63,947 bases of DNA from Nitrospirota bacterium (GTDB lineage: Bacteria; Nitrospirota; Nitrospiria; SBBL01; JAADHI01). The notes beneath the pieces are model-generated. The model was not told the DNA's origin, ran no database searches, and was given only the letters and a program-made list of their open reading frames with translations. The stretch is taken from NCBI GenBank assembly GCA_029261135.1, contig JAJDBX010000064.1:1-63947 (forward strand), in the 5' to 3' direction. The stretch's first letter is position 1. Each line of letters begins with the position of its first letter. Below, piece after piece: positions 28,515 through 37,041 of this stretch. The position numbers were made by a program, and so were the translations under genes.

Positions 28515-29064
28515 TAAGAAATTCCCTTCCTTTCTGTTCCTCCTTTCCCTGATACTTGGGATCTTGGTATTCGATCTCAATCTCTTAGCAGCGAAAAACC
28601 GTTTCCCAGGTCACTCGGATGAATCAATTTCTATTTCTTCAGAAAAAATGGTGTTAAAGAATCTTGAAAATAAAGTTATTTTTGAAGGCTCTGTTTTGAT
28701 CAAGCGAGGGGAAATGACGCTGAATTCAGATTGGGCAGAAGTGATTTTATCAAAACCAGATGAGTCTGCTTCTCTTTTGACCGAATCGAAGAAAGATGAG
28801 CGGGAAGTGACACAAATTATCACCTCTGGAAATGTAAGAATGCGCCGTGGCTTACAACGAGCAAAAGGAGACAAAGGCGTTTACAAAAAAGATGGGGCGG
28901 TCTTTATTTTAACCGGTCATGCAGAGGCCTGGGACAATGATTTTCATGTGAAGGGAAAAGTCATTACCCTTTTTCTTGACGAGGAGAGAACCGTTGTCTC
29001 TGAAAGCCAAATGGTGATTCAAAAGAAGAAAAAGGCTTCGAGTGAGAATAAGTCGTTAAATTGA
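28492..29064 (+). CDS. lptA: Periplasmic LPS-binding bridge protein LptA
   Basis: The 190-residue product has an N-terminal hydrophobic signal (residues about 9-28, ending LNLLAA). Its OstA-like repeats read [30 protein letters not shown] in outline, with DWAEVIL and SGNVRMRRG further on. LptA forms the periplasmic filament carrying LPS to the outer membrane. The ATG at 28492 is used; a GTG and a TTG lie just upstream in frame. It overlaps lptC, so translation is probably coupled. Confidence 0.88.
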   Translation: MLRPWFINKKFPSFLFLLSLILGILVFDLNLLAAKNRFPGHSDESISISSEKMVLKNLENKVIFEGSVLIKRGEMTLNSDWAEVILSKPDESASLLTESKKDEREVTQIITSGNVRMRRGLQRAKGDKGVYKKDGAVFILTGHAEAWDNDFHVKGKVITLFLDEERTVVSESQMVIQKKKKASSENKSLN

Positions 29065-29125
29065 TCGCCTTATTAAGGCCGTTCTCTTTTCCCTTTATGG
29101 TGGGTTTTTTTGTCGAAAAGTTGTT

Positions 29126-29875
29126 ATGCTTGAAGCATCCAGTTTAGAGAAAACTTATAATGGCCGAAAGGTGGTTCGTGGTGTGAGCCTTCAAGTCAAG
29201 CGCGGAGAAATTGTCGGGCTATTGGGGCCAAATGGCGCAGGTAAGACAACCATGTTTTACATGATTGTGGGTCTGACACAACCGACTTGTGGAGAGGTCT
29301 TTGTGAATGGAGATCAAATTACGACGATGCCGATGTATAAACGTGCGCGGCAAGGCGTGAGTTACCTGCCTCAAGAGCCTTCTATTTTTAGAAAATTATC
29401 TGTTGAGGATAATATTAATATCGTGCTTGAAACACTGGATTTGACGACTTCGGAGCGGGCGTCCCGTCTCGAAAGTCTATTATCTGAACTGAGTATCAGC
29501 CATTTAGCCAAGAGCAAAGCCTATACCTTGTCAGGCGGGGAACGTCGTCGGCTTGAGATTACAAGAGCGCTCGTGCTTTCTCCGAAATTTATTCTTTTGG
29601 ATGAACCTTTTGCAGGCATTGACCCCATTATTGTGCTTGAACTTCAAAAAGTGATTCGTCATCTGAAGGAGAAAGGGATTGGCGTACTTATTACTGACCA
29701 TAATGTGCAAGAGACACTGGCCATAACAGATCGCGCTTATATTATTCATGAGGGTGAAATTTTAATATCCGGTACGCCGTCTGAAATTGCGGATGATCCG
29801 AAAGCGAAAGCGCTTTACCTTGGGGATCGTTTTCGCTGGGAGAGCGAACAAGACCAAAGGGTGCGTTATTTATGA
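29126..29875 (+). CDS. lptB: LPS export ABC transporter ATPase LptB
   Basis: LptB powers LPS extraction from the inner membrane together with LptF and LptG, which are not in this window. The 249-residue protein has Walker A GPNGAGKT, the Q-loop YLPQEPS, the signature LSGGERRR and Walker [11 protein letters not shown]. The LptB-specific stretch [12 protein letters not shown] is present. It lies 61 bases after lptA and 9 bases before rpoN, the usual order in many Gram-negative groups. Confidence 0.96.
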   Translation: MLEASSLEKTYNGRKVVRGVSLQVKRGEIVGLLGPNGAGKTTMFYMIVGLTQPTCGEVFVNGDQITTMPMYKRARQGVSYLPQEPSIFRKLSVEDNINIVLETLDLTTSERASRLESLLSELSISHLAKSKAYTLSGGERRRLEITRALVLSPKFILLDEPFAGIDPIIVLELQKVIRHLKEKGIGVLITDHNVQETLAITDRAYIIHEGEILISGTPSEIADDPKAKALYLGDRFRWESEQDQRVRYL

Positions 29876-29884
29876 GGGAAATCA

Positions 29885-31351
29885 ATGTCCTGGTCTGATG
29901 GAGGGATGAAGCCGAGGCTCGAATTAAAGCTGTCACAGAAGCTGGTGATGACCCCACAGCTTCAACAGGCCATTAAACTACTTCAGCTTTCCCGCCTTGA
30001 ATTAGAAGAAGTGGTCAATGAGGAAATGGTGGAAAACCCTGTTCTTGAAGAAGGGGAAAATGAGCCCACGGATGGCGAAGAGTTTAGAGCAGAACCTTCT
30101 GAGACGGAAGGTGCTCAAAAGGAACCTGAAGGAGACCTGACTGAAACGAAGGAGGGCTTTGATTCTAAATGGGAAGACTATTACCTCGATGAAGGACGTG
30201 ATGAGGGTTGGACTGCATCAAATGCAGCCCCTGATGATGAGCGTCCCTCTTTTGAGCAGACGCTCGCAAAAGCCACATCACTTGTGGATCATCTCTTATG
30301 GCAGTTAGGGCTTTCTCCTATTTCAGAAAGAGAAAAAGAAATTGGGACGGCAATCATTGGAGAAATTGATGATAATGGTTACCTGAAAACACCCACGCAA
30401 GAGATCGCGGTTATTGTCAATACCTCTCTTGAATCCGTAGAAGCACTCTTAAAGGTGATTCAAGGGTTTGATCCTTCAGGTGTGGGCGCAAAAGATCTCG
30501 AAGAGTGTCTATTGATACAAATTGTACAACTTGATCTCTCAGGATCCCTGGTTGAGACGATCATTAAAAATCATTTACTCGATTTAGAAAAAAAACGCTA
30601 TCAAAATATTGCAAAAGCATGTGCGTGCTCAATAGAGGAAGTGGTTGAGTCGTCTCAGATTATTGAACATTTGGAACCCAAACCGGGCCGACCCTTTTTT
30701 TTATCAGATAATGTATATATCACCCCTGATATTTACGTTGTGAAATCAGAAGGAAAGTATGTTGTTGCACTTAATGAAGATGGTTTGCCTAAATTGAAAA
30801 TTAGCCCTTTTTATCGCTCATTACTACGGTCGAAAGGGAAGATGGCAGATGTTACGAAATCATATTTGGAAGAAAAATTTAGATCAGCATTATGGCTTGT
30901 TCGGAGTATTGAGCAGAGAAATCGGACGATTCAGTTGGTGGGGGAGAGTATTGTCAAGTTTCAACAAGCGTTTATGGAGAAGGGCGTGAGTCAGCTGAAA
31001 CCTTTAATCCTAAGACAAGTGGCCGATGATATTGAGATGCATGAATCGACGGTAAGCCGGGTCACCACAAATAAATACATGCATACCCCTCAGGGAATCT
31101 ATGAATTAAAGTTCTTCTTTAATGGGAGTTTGCCACGCGTTGGAAATCAATCGGACAATTTATCCTCGATTGCAGTACGGGAAATGATTCGTAAGATGGT
31201 TGAGGAAGAAGATACGACCCGTCCCTTAAAAGATCAGGAGATTGTTTCCCGATTAAGAGAAGAAGGGACTGAGATTGCCAGAAGAACTGTCAGTAAATAT
31301 CGATCATGGCTTAAGATCCCCCCGGCAAACCGCCGGAAACGACCTTTCTAG
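29885..31351 (+). CDS. rpoN: RNA polymerase sigma-54 factor RpoN
   Basis: The 488-residue protein begins with the glutamine-rich activator-interacting region (LVMTPQLQQAIKLLQLSRLEL). An acidic linker follows (residues about 45-115), then the core-binding domain. The helix-turn-helix QVADDIEMHESTVSRVT and the C-terminal RpoN box ARRTVSKYR are both present, so it should be functional. The ATG at 29885, with GAGGG upstream, is preferred over an ATG seven codons later. Sigma-54 often drives pilus and envelope genes, but I could not point to a convincing -24/-12 site in this window. Confidence 0.97.
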   Translation: MSWSDGGMKPRLELKLSQKLVMTPQLQQAIKLLQLSRLELEEVVNEEMVENPVLEEGENEPTDGEEFRAEPSETEGAQKEPEGDLTETKEGFDSKWEDYYLDEGRDEGWTASNAAPDDERPSFEQTLAKATSLVDHLLWQLGLSPISEREKEIGTAIIGEIDDNGYLKTPTQEIAVIVNTSLESVEALLKVIQGFDPSGVGAKDLEECLLIQIVQLDLSGSLVETIIKNHLLDLEKKRYQNIAKACACSIEEVVESSQIIEHLEPKPGRPFFLSDNVYITPDIYVVKSEGKYVVALNEDGLPKLKISPFYRSLLRSKGKMADVTKSYLEEKFRSALWLVRSIEQRNRTIQLVGESIVKFQQAFMEKGVSQLKPLILRQVADDIEMHESTVSRVTTNKYMHTPQGIYELKFFFNGSLPRVGNQSDNLSSIAVREMIRKMVEEEDTTRPLKDQEIVSRLREEGTEIARRTVSKYRSWLKIPPANRRKRPF

Positions 31352-31394
31352 TATGACGATTATCCCTTTGTGTTAATAAATTCAGGAGGTGTTT

Positions 31395-31919
31395 ATGGAT
31401 GTAATGATTACTGGAAAACAACTGGAAGTGACCCCTGCATTAAAGCAGTATGTTGAATCACGTGTTAAAAAAATCGAAAAATATTCCAGAGATGTTTCTC
31501 AAGCCATTTTTACCCTTAAGGTTGAAAAGTACCGGCATATGGCAGAAGTGTTGGTCAAGGTGAATGGATTTATTTTGCAATCCGAGCAAGAAACCAATGA
31601 AATGTATGCTTCTGTTGATAAAGCCATGTCCAAAATTGAGCGACAATTGAAAAAGCATCAAGAGAAACTTCACTCTCACAGAGTCCAACATAATGCGACA
31701 GGGCAAAAAGAGATGCCGGAACCCGCCGACTGGGCGGATATAAACATCAAGAAGCGCAAGCAATTTTCTATTGAAACAATGAGTGTTGAAGAGGCCGCTT
31801 TACAAATGGAGCTTCTTGAAAATGATTTTTTCTTATTTGAAAATTATGAAAGTAAACAGATCAATGTCTTATACAAAAGGAAAGATGGCGGTTTGGGTTT
31901 GATTGAGCGCATTTCCTAG
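31395..31919 (+). CDS. hpf: Ribosome hibernation promoting factor HPF (long form)
   Basis: HPF binds the 30S decoding region and, in its long form, dimerises 70S ribosomes in stationary phase. The 174-residue protein has the N-terminal ribosome-binding domain (MDVMITGKQLEVTPALKQYV). A charged linker follows, then a C-terminal dimerisation domain (IETMSVEEAALQMELLENDF and NVLYKRKDGGLGLI). The ATG at 31395 sits 5 bases after a perfect AGGAGG; the GTG two codons upstream overlaps that site and is rejected. Placement after rpoN is widespread. Confidence 0.95.
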   Translation: MDVMITGKQLEVTPALKQYVESRVKKIEKYSRDVSQAIFTLKVEKYRHMAEVLVKVNGFILQSEQETNEMYASVDKAMSKIERQLKKHQEKLHSHRVQHNATGQKEMPEPADWADINIKKRKQFSIETMSVEEAALQMELLENDFFLFENYESKQINVLYKRKDGGLGLIERIS

Positions 31920-31941
31920 ACTCTCAGAATTGGTACTGTCG

Positions 31942-32823
31942 ATGGATGTATCAGGAAAGGGGCTTCGTCTTGTTGTTATCAGTGGATTTTCTGGATCTGG
32001 AAAAAGCTGTGCCATAAAATGTTTTGAAGACCTCGGGTTTTTCTGTGTCGACAACCTGCCGCCACAATTGCTTCCCCCGTTTGTGAGTCTTTGCAGGAAA
32101 TCCGGTAATGTGATTTCAAAAGCGGCCATTGGTATTGATATTCGAGAGCGATCTTTTCTAGAAAATTTTTTGAAGGTTTTTGATCGTTTTGTTGAAAAAG
32201 GCTACGTAATTGAATTACTTTTTTTGCAGGCGCGCGACGAAATTTTACAGAGGCGCTTTTCAGAATCACGTCGTCCCCATCCGTTGGCGAAAGAAGACAC
32301 TGTTTTAGATGGGATTCACCGCGAGAAAAAAATCTTGGAAAATCTCAGAAGCCGCGCAGACCGCGTGATCGATACCTCTGATTACCCGGTTCATCGCTTA
32401 AAAGAAGTGATTGCACATTACTATTTAGAGAAGAGAACTGACCGGCGTTTGAATCTCTCATTTACCTCTTTTGGGTATAAATACGGTACCCCGTATGATC
32501 TGGATCTCCTTTTTGATGTCCGCTTTATCGAGAATCCTTTTTTTGTTGAAGCTTTAAGGCCTTTAACTGGAAATGATCTCCCTGTTAAAAATTTCATCAT
32601 TAATCTTCCCGAGACTAAAGCGTTTCTTGAAAAACTTTTTAGTTTTCTCGATTTTCTCCTGCCACTTTATGAGAAGGAAGGGAAAAGTTACCTTAATGTG
32701 GGGGTTGGATGCACAGGAGGGAAGCACCGTTCTGTTGCGATTGTGAATCAACTCAAGGATTATTTTCATGAGAAAGGTGTGGCGATTCATTGTCGGCACC
32801 GTGACATTGTCTTAGATGCCTAG
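31942..32823 (+). CDS. rapZ: RNase adapter protein RapZ (P-loop nucleotide-binding)
   Basis: RapZ family proteins bind nucleotides and, in enterobacteria, guide an RNase to a small RNA that controls amino-sugar synthesis. The 293-residue product has Walker A ISGFSGSGKS and CVDNLPPQLL. The middle has RRFSESRRPHPLA, and the C-terminal domain has NVGVGCTGGKHRSVAIV. The ATG at 31942 gives the usual size; an upstream TTG at 31903 would overlap hpf. The common companions ptsN and hprK are missing from this cluster, so its regulatory target here is unknown. Confidence 0.93.
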   Translation: MDVSGKGLRLVVISGFSGSGKSCAIKCFEDLGFFCVDNLPPQLLPPFVSLCRKSGNVISKAAIGIDIRERSFLENFLKVFDRFVEKGYVIELLFLQARDEILQRRFSESRRPHPLAKEDTVLDGIHREKKILENLRSRADRVIDTSDYPVHRLKEVIAHYYLEKRTDRRLNLSFTSFGYKYGTPYDLDLLFDVRFIENPFFVEALRPLTGNDLPVKNFIINLPETKAFLEKLFSFLDFLLPLYEKEGKSYLNVGVGCTGGKHRSVAIVNQLKDYFHEKGVAIHCRHRDIVLDA

Positions 32824-32830
32824 GTAGGCT

Positions 32831-33427
32831 ATGGCGAGTTATGTTATAGGAATTTCAGGTGCCAGTGGTGCTGTTTATGGTGTGACACTTCTGGAGCATC
32901 TTTTGAAGGAAAACCATCAGATCTATCTGATCCTTTCGCGCTCAGCGCGATTGATTATTCGGGAGGAATTGGGGCGGGAATGGGGGAAGAATTATTCAGA
33001 GACTTCGGCAGTGCTTAATGAAACATATCGTGGCAGTCGACTTGTCTATTGTGATGAAAATGATATGACCGCTGCGGTGGCCAGCGGCTCTGTTCCAACC
33101 GCCGGGATGATTGTGGCACCTTGTTCCATGAAGACACTTGCGGGTATTGCACACGGGTTTTCAGAGAACTTGATCGGGCGGGCTGCAGATGTCACTCTGA
33201 AAGAGAAGCGGCCTTTAGTCCTTATTCCGCGCGAGACGCCGCTAAATCGTATCCACCTCAAAAATATGCTTTCTCTTGCTGAGATGGGTGCGACCTTGCT
33301 TCCGGCCATGCCCGCTTTTTATCATCATCCCCAATCGATCGATGATCTTGTGCGGTTTATTGTCGCCAGGGCACTTGATCTCATTGGGGTTCAAAATAAG
33401 CTCTCTCCACGGTGGACTGAATCATGA
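32831..33427 (+). CDS. ubiX: Flavin prenyltransferase UbiX
   Basis: UbiX prenylates FMN to make the cofactor of UbiD decarboxylases in quinone synthesis. The 198-residue protein has IGISGASGAVYGV at the N terminus, and SGSVPTAGMIVAPCSMKTLA and LIPRETPLNRIHLKNM, all characteristic. The last part, LPAMPAFYHHPQSIDDLV, completes the family pattern. It starts 7 bases after rapZ and overlaps the following lipoprotein gene by four bases (ATGA). No ubiD gene lies nearby. Confidence 0.95.
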   Translation: MASYVIGISGASGAVYGVTLLEHLLKENHQIYLILSRSARLIIREELGREWGKNYSETSAVLNETYRGSRLVYCDENDMTAAVASGSVPTAGMIVAPCSMKTLAGIAHGFSENLIGRAADVTLKEKRPLVLIPRETPLNRIHLKNMLSLAEMGATLLPAMPAFYHHPQSIDDLVRFIVARALDLIGVQNKLSPRWTES

Positions 33428-33897
33428 TTGCTATTCTTCATGTCAAAAATGTTTTGTTTGTGTTGTTTTGCTCGCTTGTCCTTTTATCGTGTCGGTCTGC
33501 CCAGATTGATGAAGGGCATAAAGATTGGGGAAATATGACGCTCCATGCCACTGGTTTTGGAGGGATTGACAAAAACTGGTCTATTTCGGAAAGGGTGCAA
33601 GCGATTCAAAAAGCGAAAGTAGATGCTTACACGCAATTAGAAGCCAAAATTATGATGTTGAAGACTGCTTCGATGACGAAGGTTTCATCTCTTGTCGCGG
33701 AGGATGACACTTTGCAAAAAAAAATTGCCGCATTTGTCCGCGGGGCTAAGATTATTCGTACAGAAAACAATGATGAAGGTGTTAAGGTTGTGACCGAATT
33801 ATTTCTGGGAGGCAGTTTCAAGGCCACAATGGGTTTAAGTCAAAATAGGCCAAAATCACCGTCTAACCTACAACGCGGCGGGGAAAGGCCCCGTTAG
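33424..33897 (+). CDS. LPP20-like lipoprotein
   Basis: The 157-residue protein has a lipoprotein signal peptide ending in LVLLSC (Cys near residue 23). The mature part has LHATGFGGIDKNWSIS and then a helix AIQKAKVDAYTQLEAKIM. This 'ATG.G...A...A..DA...L' pattern is that of LPP20-type lipoproteins. The later strand AFVRGAKIIRTENNDEGVKVV also fits. It would be anchored to an envelope membrane. Function unknown. It is the last gene of the lpt-rpoN run. Confidence 0.7.
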   Translation: MIAILHVKNVLFVLFCSLVLLSCRSAQIDEGHKDWGNMTLHATGFGGIDKNWSISERVQAIQKAKVDAYTQLEAKIMMLKTASMTKVSSLVAEDDTLQKKIAAFVRGAKIIRTENNDEGVKVVTELFLGGSFKATMGLSQNRPKSPSNLQRGGERPR

Positions 33898-34257
33898 TCT
33901 CTTCTTTTAATTCACTTTTTTCTGTTTATCAAAACTAACAGTTTTTAAAAAAAATCAATGAAAATGGTAGTTTATTCGTGTTTCTTGACATGGGTGTAAG
34001 TCTAAGTATACTTAGGGTTATTACTTTTTTCCGGTATCTGCTGAATGGATTTATTGGTATTCTTTATTGAGAAAATAGTCTTAAAATCCCCATTGATTTG
34101 TACCTGAAATCACTGAATTGATATGAGTTTTTCCGAAGAAATGATCTGACTTTTATCGTTTTAGACGGTTTTGGTGGGAAAATGTTGGGAATAGTTGTGG
34201 AGCATTGCAATAAGATGAGTGATTTGTTTACGTTGTTGGAAAAGGAATAAAAGCCTG
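33898..34257 (+). promoter_or_regulatory. 360-bp intergenic region with the pil operon promoter (33985-34012)
   Basis: No gene is seen. A good promoter has TTGACA (33985-33990), a 16-base spacer and TATACT (34007-34012). The inferred leader to pilM is about 240 bases. It contains no riboswitch I can recognise, but its length leaves room for regulation. Confidence 0.65.
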
Positions 34258-35334
34258 ATGTCATTTTCTTTGTTCTCACGTCCGAAAAATCTGATTGGTC
34301 TTGATATTGGTTCAGGTGCGATCAAATTGGTGCAATTGAGTAAAAAGAAAGGCGGGGATGGGTACCTGTTGAAGCATTTTGGCGTAAGGACACTTGAATC
34401 TGAGTTGATTGTTGATGGCACCATTATGGATGCTGAACAGGTTATTTCTGTGGTGAGGGAACTCATTGAAGAGGAATCAATTAAAGAGACTGAGGTTGCT
34501 TTTTCTGTGTCTGGACATTCTGTGATTGTCAAAAAAATCCAATTACCCCAGATGTCTGAAGAAGATTTAGATGAATCCATTAACTGGGAAGCCGAGCAGT
34601 ATATCCCCTTTGATATTAATGACGTCAACATTGATTTTCACATACTCGATGCGATGGATGACGAACCGAGAGACCAAATGGATGTTTTGCTCGTCGCAGT
34701 CAAAAAGGAAAAACTGACTGAATATACAGGTGTGGTCACGGAAGCCGGGTTGAATCCTGTGATCGTTGATGTGGATGCTTTTACGCTTGAGAATATGTTT
34801 GCGATCAATTACGAAATCATGGATGGAGAGATTGTGGCTTTGGTTGATATTGGTGCGAGTGTGATGAATATCAATATCATTAAAGGCGGTGCTTTTGCTT
34901 TTACTCGTGATATCTCGATTGGAGGAAACCGATATACAGAGACGATTCAACGAGAATGTAATGTCAGTTTCGAGCAAGCAGAACAGGCAAAGCGTGGTGA
35001 AAGTGTTGAAGGGATTGATCCCGAGATGCTTTCTAGCATTATTAACCTTATGAATGACAAGATTGTTGCTGAGGTCATTCGCTCTTTTGACTACTTTAAG
35101 ACCACGTCAAATAATGAAGATATCAGTCGTATTCTGGTCAGCGGAGGAGGAGCGAAGATCTCGAATCTCTCAGCTCGTCTTGAAGAAAAATCAGGTTTCC
35201 CGGTAGAAATGGTGAATCCATTCAAAAATGTTGAAATACCAGAAGGGCTTTTTGACATCGATTTTATTAAGGAAATGGCACCATTGGCCTCTGTGGGTGT
35301 GGGATTAGCGCTTCGGGAAGTGGGAGATAGGTAA
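34258..35334 (+). CDS. pilM: Type IV pilus assembly ATPase-fold protein PilM
   Basis: PilM is an actin-like cytoplasmic protein that binds the N-terminal tail of PilN. The 358 residues show the actin-family phosphate loops IGLDIGSGAIKLVQL at the start and ALVDIGASVMNINI in the middle. The ISRILVSGGGAKISNL site lies near the C terminus. The ATG at 34258 follows AAGGA and gives the usual MSFSLF(S/G) opening; the open frame upstream has no family counterpart. It is first in pilMNOPQ. Confidence 0.94.
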   Translation: MSFSLFSRPKNLIGLDIGSGAIKLVQLSKKKGGDGYLLKHFGVRTLESELIVDGTIMDAEQVISVVRELIEEESIKETEVAFSVSGHSVIVKKIQLPQMSEEDLDESINWEAEQYIPFDINDVNIDFHILDAMDDEPRDQMDVLLVAVKKEKLTEYTGVVTEAGLNPVIVDVDAFTLENMFAINYEIMDGEIVALVDIGASVMNINIIKGGAFAFTRDISIGGNRYTETIQRECNVSFEQAEQAKRGESVEGIDPEMLSSIINLMNDKIVAEVIRSFDYFKTTSNNEDISRILVSGGGAKISNLSARLEEKSGFPVEMVNPFKNVEIPEGLFDIDFIKEMAPLASVGVGLALREVGDR

Positions 35335-35337
35335 TAC

Positions 35338-35886
35338 ATGATCCGAATTAATCTTTTATATGCCCAGAAAACAAAGAAAAAGAAAAAAAAGGTTCAAGTT
35401 GAGACTCAGTTGATTTGGGTGGGACTGCTTGCCGTGATTTTGGCCGTCAGTTGGTTTATAGGCTGGCGTAGTTTAGAGCAGAAGGTAAACCGTCTCAATA
35501 CGGTAGAAAGCGGTTTATCTGAGGAGTTAACTTCCCTTAAAGCGGAATTGAAGTCGGTTGAAAATTTTGAAGATCATAAAAAAATTGTTCAAGGAAAAAT
35601 TAAACTGATTCAACAACTTAGAAAAAACCAGTCGATCCCAGTCGCATTGTTGAGTGAAATTAGCGAACGCTTACCTAGTCGTGTCTGGCTCCTAAGCTTG
35701 ACCCAGCGATCAGGGGGCATTGAGCTGAGTGGAAAAGCAACAACAAATAGTGAAATCGTCGATTTTATTAATAACTTAAAGAGCGTCCCTTTATTTCAGA
35801 ATATCAGAATACTTGAGTCACGAAAGAATCAGGAAGGAAGCATTAGTGTGTATTCTTTCCGTCTGCAATGGGATATTGTTATTTAA
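35338..35886 (+). CDS. pilN: Type IV pilus alignment protein PilN
   Basis: The 182-residue bitopic protein begins MIRINLLYAQ, the conserved INLL motif that docks into PilM. A lysine-rich patch follows, then one membrane helix (residues about 25-43). A periplasmic coiled coil and a ferredoxin-like domain (VWLLSLTQRSGGIELSGKAT) complete it. It starts 3 bases after the pilM stop. With PilO and PilP it forms the inner-membrane alignment complex. Confidence 0.92.
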   Translation: MIRINLLYAQKTKKKKKKVQVETQLIWVGLLAVILAVSWFIGWRSLEQKVNRLNTVESGLSEELTSLKAELKSVENFEDHKKIVQGKIKLIQQLRKNQSIPVALLSEISERLPSRVWLLSLTQRSGGIELSGKATTNSEIVDFINNLKSVPLFQNIRILESRKNQEGSISVYSFRLQWDIVI

Positions 35887-35907
35887 CATGGTGTAGGATC
35901 ACGAACA

Positions 35908-36507
35908 ATGGCGATTGATGTTGATACACTAAAAAACCTAAGCAATAAGCAGAAGTTGTTAGCCTTGTTGGGTTTATCTGTTGCGGCTGTTGCTGCTTTT
36001 ATTTGGTTTGTTTTTATCCCAAAAAATGAAGATATTCACAAACTGGATCAAAAGATTTCGACCTTAAATAATGAAATTAATGTGCTTCGTGTCAAAGTTC
36101 GCCGATTGCCCGAGTTAAAAAAAGAGGATTTAATTCTCAAAAATGAACTTAAGATCATGAAAGAACAGCTCCCATCTGAGGGAGAGATTGATTCTCTTTT
36201 GAAACTGGTTTCTGACTTAGGTGGAAGGAGTGGTTTGGATTTTAAACTTTGGAGGCCTTCAGCAAAGAAGCTGAATTCTTCTGGATTATACAGTGAGATT
36301 CCAGTCAATGTTGAGGTGGAAGGGGGGTATCACTCTGTCGGTGTCTTTTTTGATAAAATCAGTAAAATGCGGCGCATTATTAATATATCCAATATCAGGA
36401 TGTCTTCGCCTAATATCGTGAGCAATCGCATTATGATTCAGACGAGTTTTTCTGCAACCGCATTTGCTTCTGCGGATGACACCTCATCTCTTGGGGAGGG
36501 TGGATGA
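35908..36507 (+). CDS. pilO: Type IV pilus alignment protein PilO
   Basis: The 199-residue protein has a short cytoplasmic start (LSNKQKLLALLG) and one membrane helix (residues about 18-38). A coiled coil (HKLDQKISTLNNEINVLRVK) and a C-terminal domain with GGYHSVGVFFDKISKMRRI follow, the usual PilO pattern. It pairs with PilN. Its stop overlaps the pilP start by four bases. Confidence 0.92.
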   Translation: MAIDVDTLKNLSNKQKLLALLGLSVAAVAAFIWFVFIPKNEDIHKLDQKISTLNNEINVLRVKVRRLPELKKEDLILKNELKIMKEQLPSEGEIDSLLKLVSDLGGRSGLDFKLWRPSAKKLNSSGLYSEIPVNVEVEGGYHSVGVFFDKISKMRRIINISNIRMSSPNIVSNRIMIQTSFSATAFASADDTSSLGEGG

Positions 36508-37037
36508 ACAATATGAATATCCCTTTTCCAACATATATTTTGTTTTTATGTTTTTTTGTTGTTGCGTGTAGCGATGGCGCAAATGTGAACTCAAATATAT
36601 CCGATCCTGCACCGGTCGCCGCTGTGCCTATTGTAAGAAATAGCGAAACGATTGTTCCTGCACCATCAGAAAAAATTGAGCCGCCTTTATTTTCTTATAA
36701 TGCCGTTGGGAGACGTGATCCTTTTAGATCGATTGTGGCACAAACTGCGAATCGTCAAAATTCAGTGAAGTCTCTTCCTCCACTTCAGCGAAATTCGGTC
36801 ACTGATTTAAGACTTCAGGGCATTATATGGGGATCATATGGCCCAAGAGCCGTTGTCAATACGCCTGATGGAAAGGGGTATACGGTTCATCTCGGGACAA
36901 AAATTGGTCCTAATGGTGGTGTCATCAGCAGTATTACCCAAAAAAAAGTCGTGGTTGAGGAAACCCTTGTGAATGTTTTTGGTGAATCGAAGAAAAGGGA
37001 AGTCTACATGGAACTTCATCCCCAAAAGGAGGGATAA
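36504..37037 (+). CDS. pilP: Type IV pilus lipoprotein PilP
   Basis: A lipoprotein signal peptide ends FFVVAC (Cys near residue 22). The mature part has a disordered Pro/Ala stretch and then the typical NAVGRRDPFRSIV motif. A beta-sandwich follows (LRLQGIIWGSYGPRAVVN, GYTVHLGTKIGPNGG). PilP links the PilNO complex to the PilQ secretin. Length (177) is normal. It overlaps pilO by 4 bases and ends 4 bases before pilQ. Confidence 0.92.
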   Translation: MNNMNIPFPTYILFLCFFVVACSDGANVNSNISDPAPVAAVPIVRNSETIVPAPSEKIEPPLFSYNAVGRRDPFRSIVAQTANRQNSVKSLPPLQRNSVTDLRLQGIIWGSYGPRAVVNTPDGKGYTVHLGTKIGPNGGVISSITQKKVVVEETLVNVFGESKKREVYMELHPQKEG

Positions 37038-37041
37038 TAGA

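Noticed and set aside
33876-33895. Small GC stem (CGGGG/CCCCG) as terminator of the rapZ-ubiX unit
   Set aside because: The stem is only 5 bp and overlaps the coding end of the lipoprotein gene, with no continuous T-run after it.
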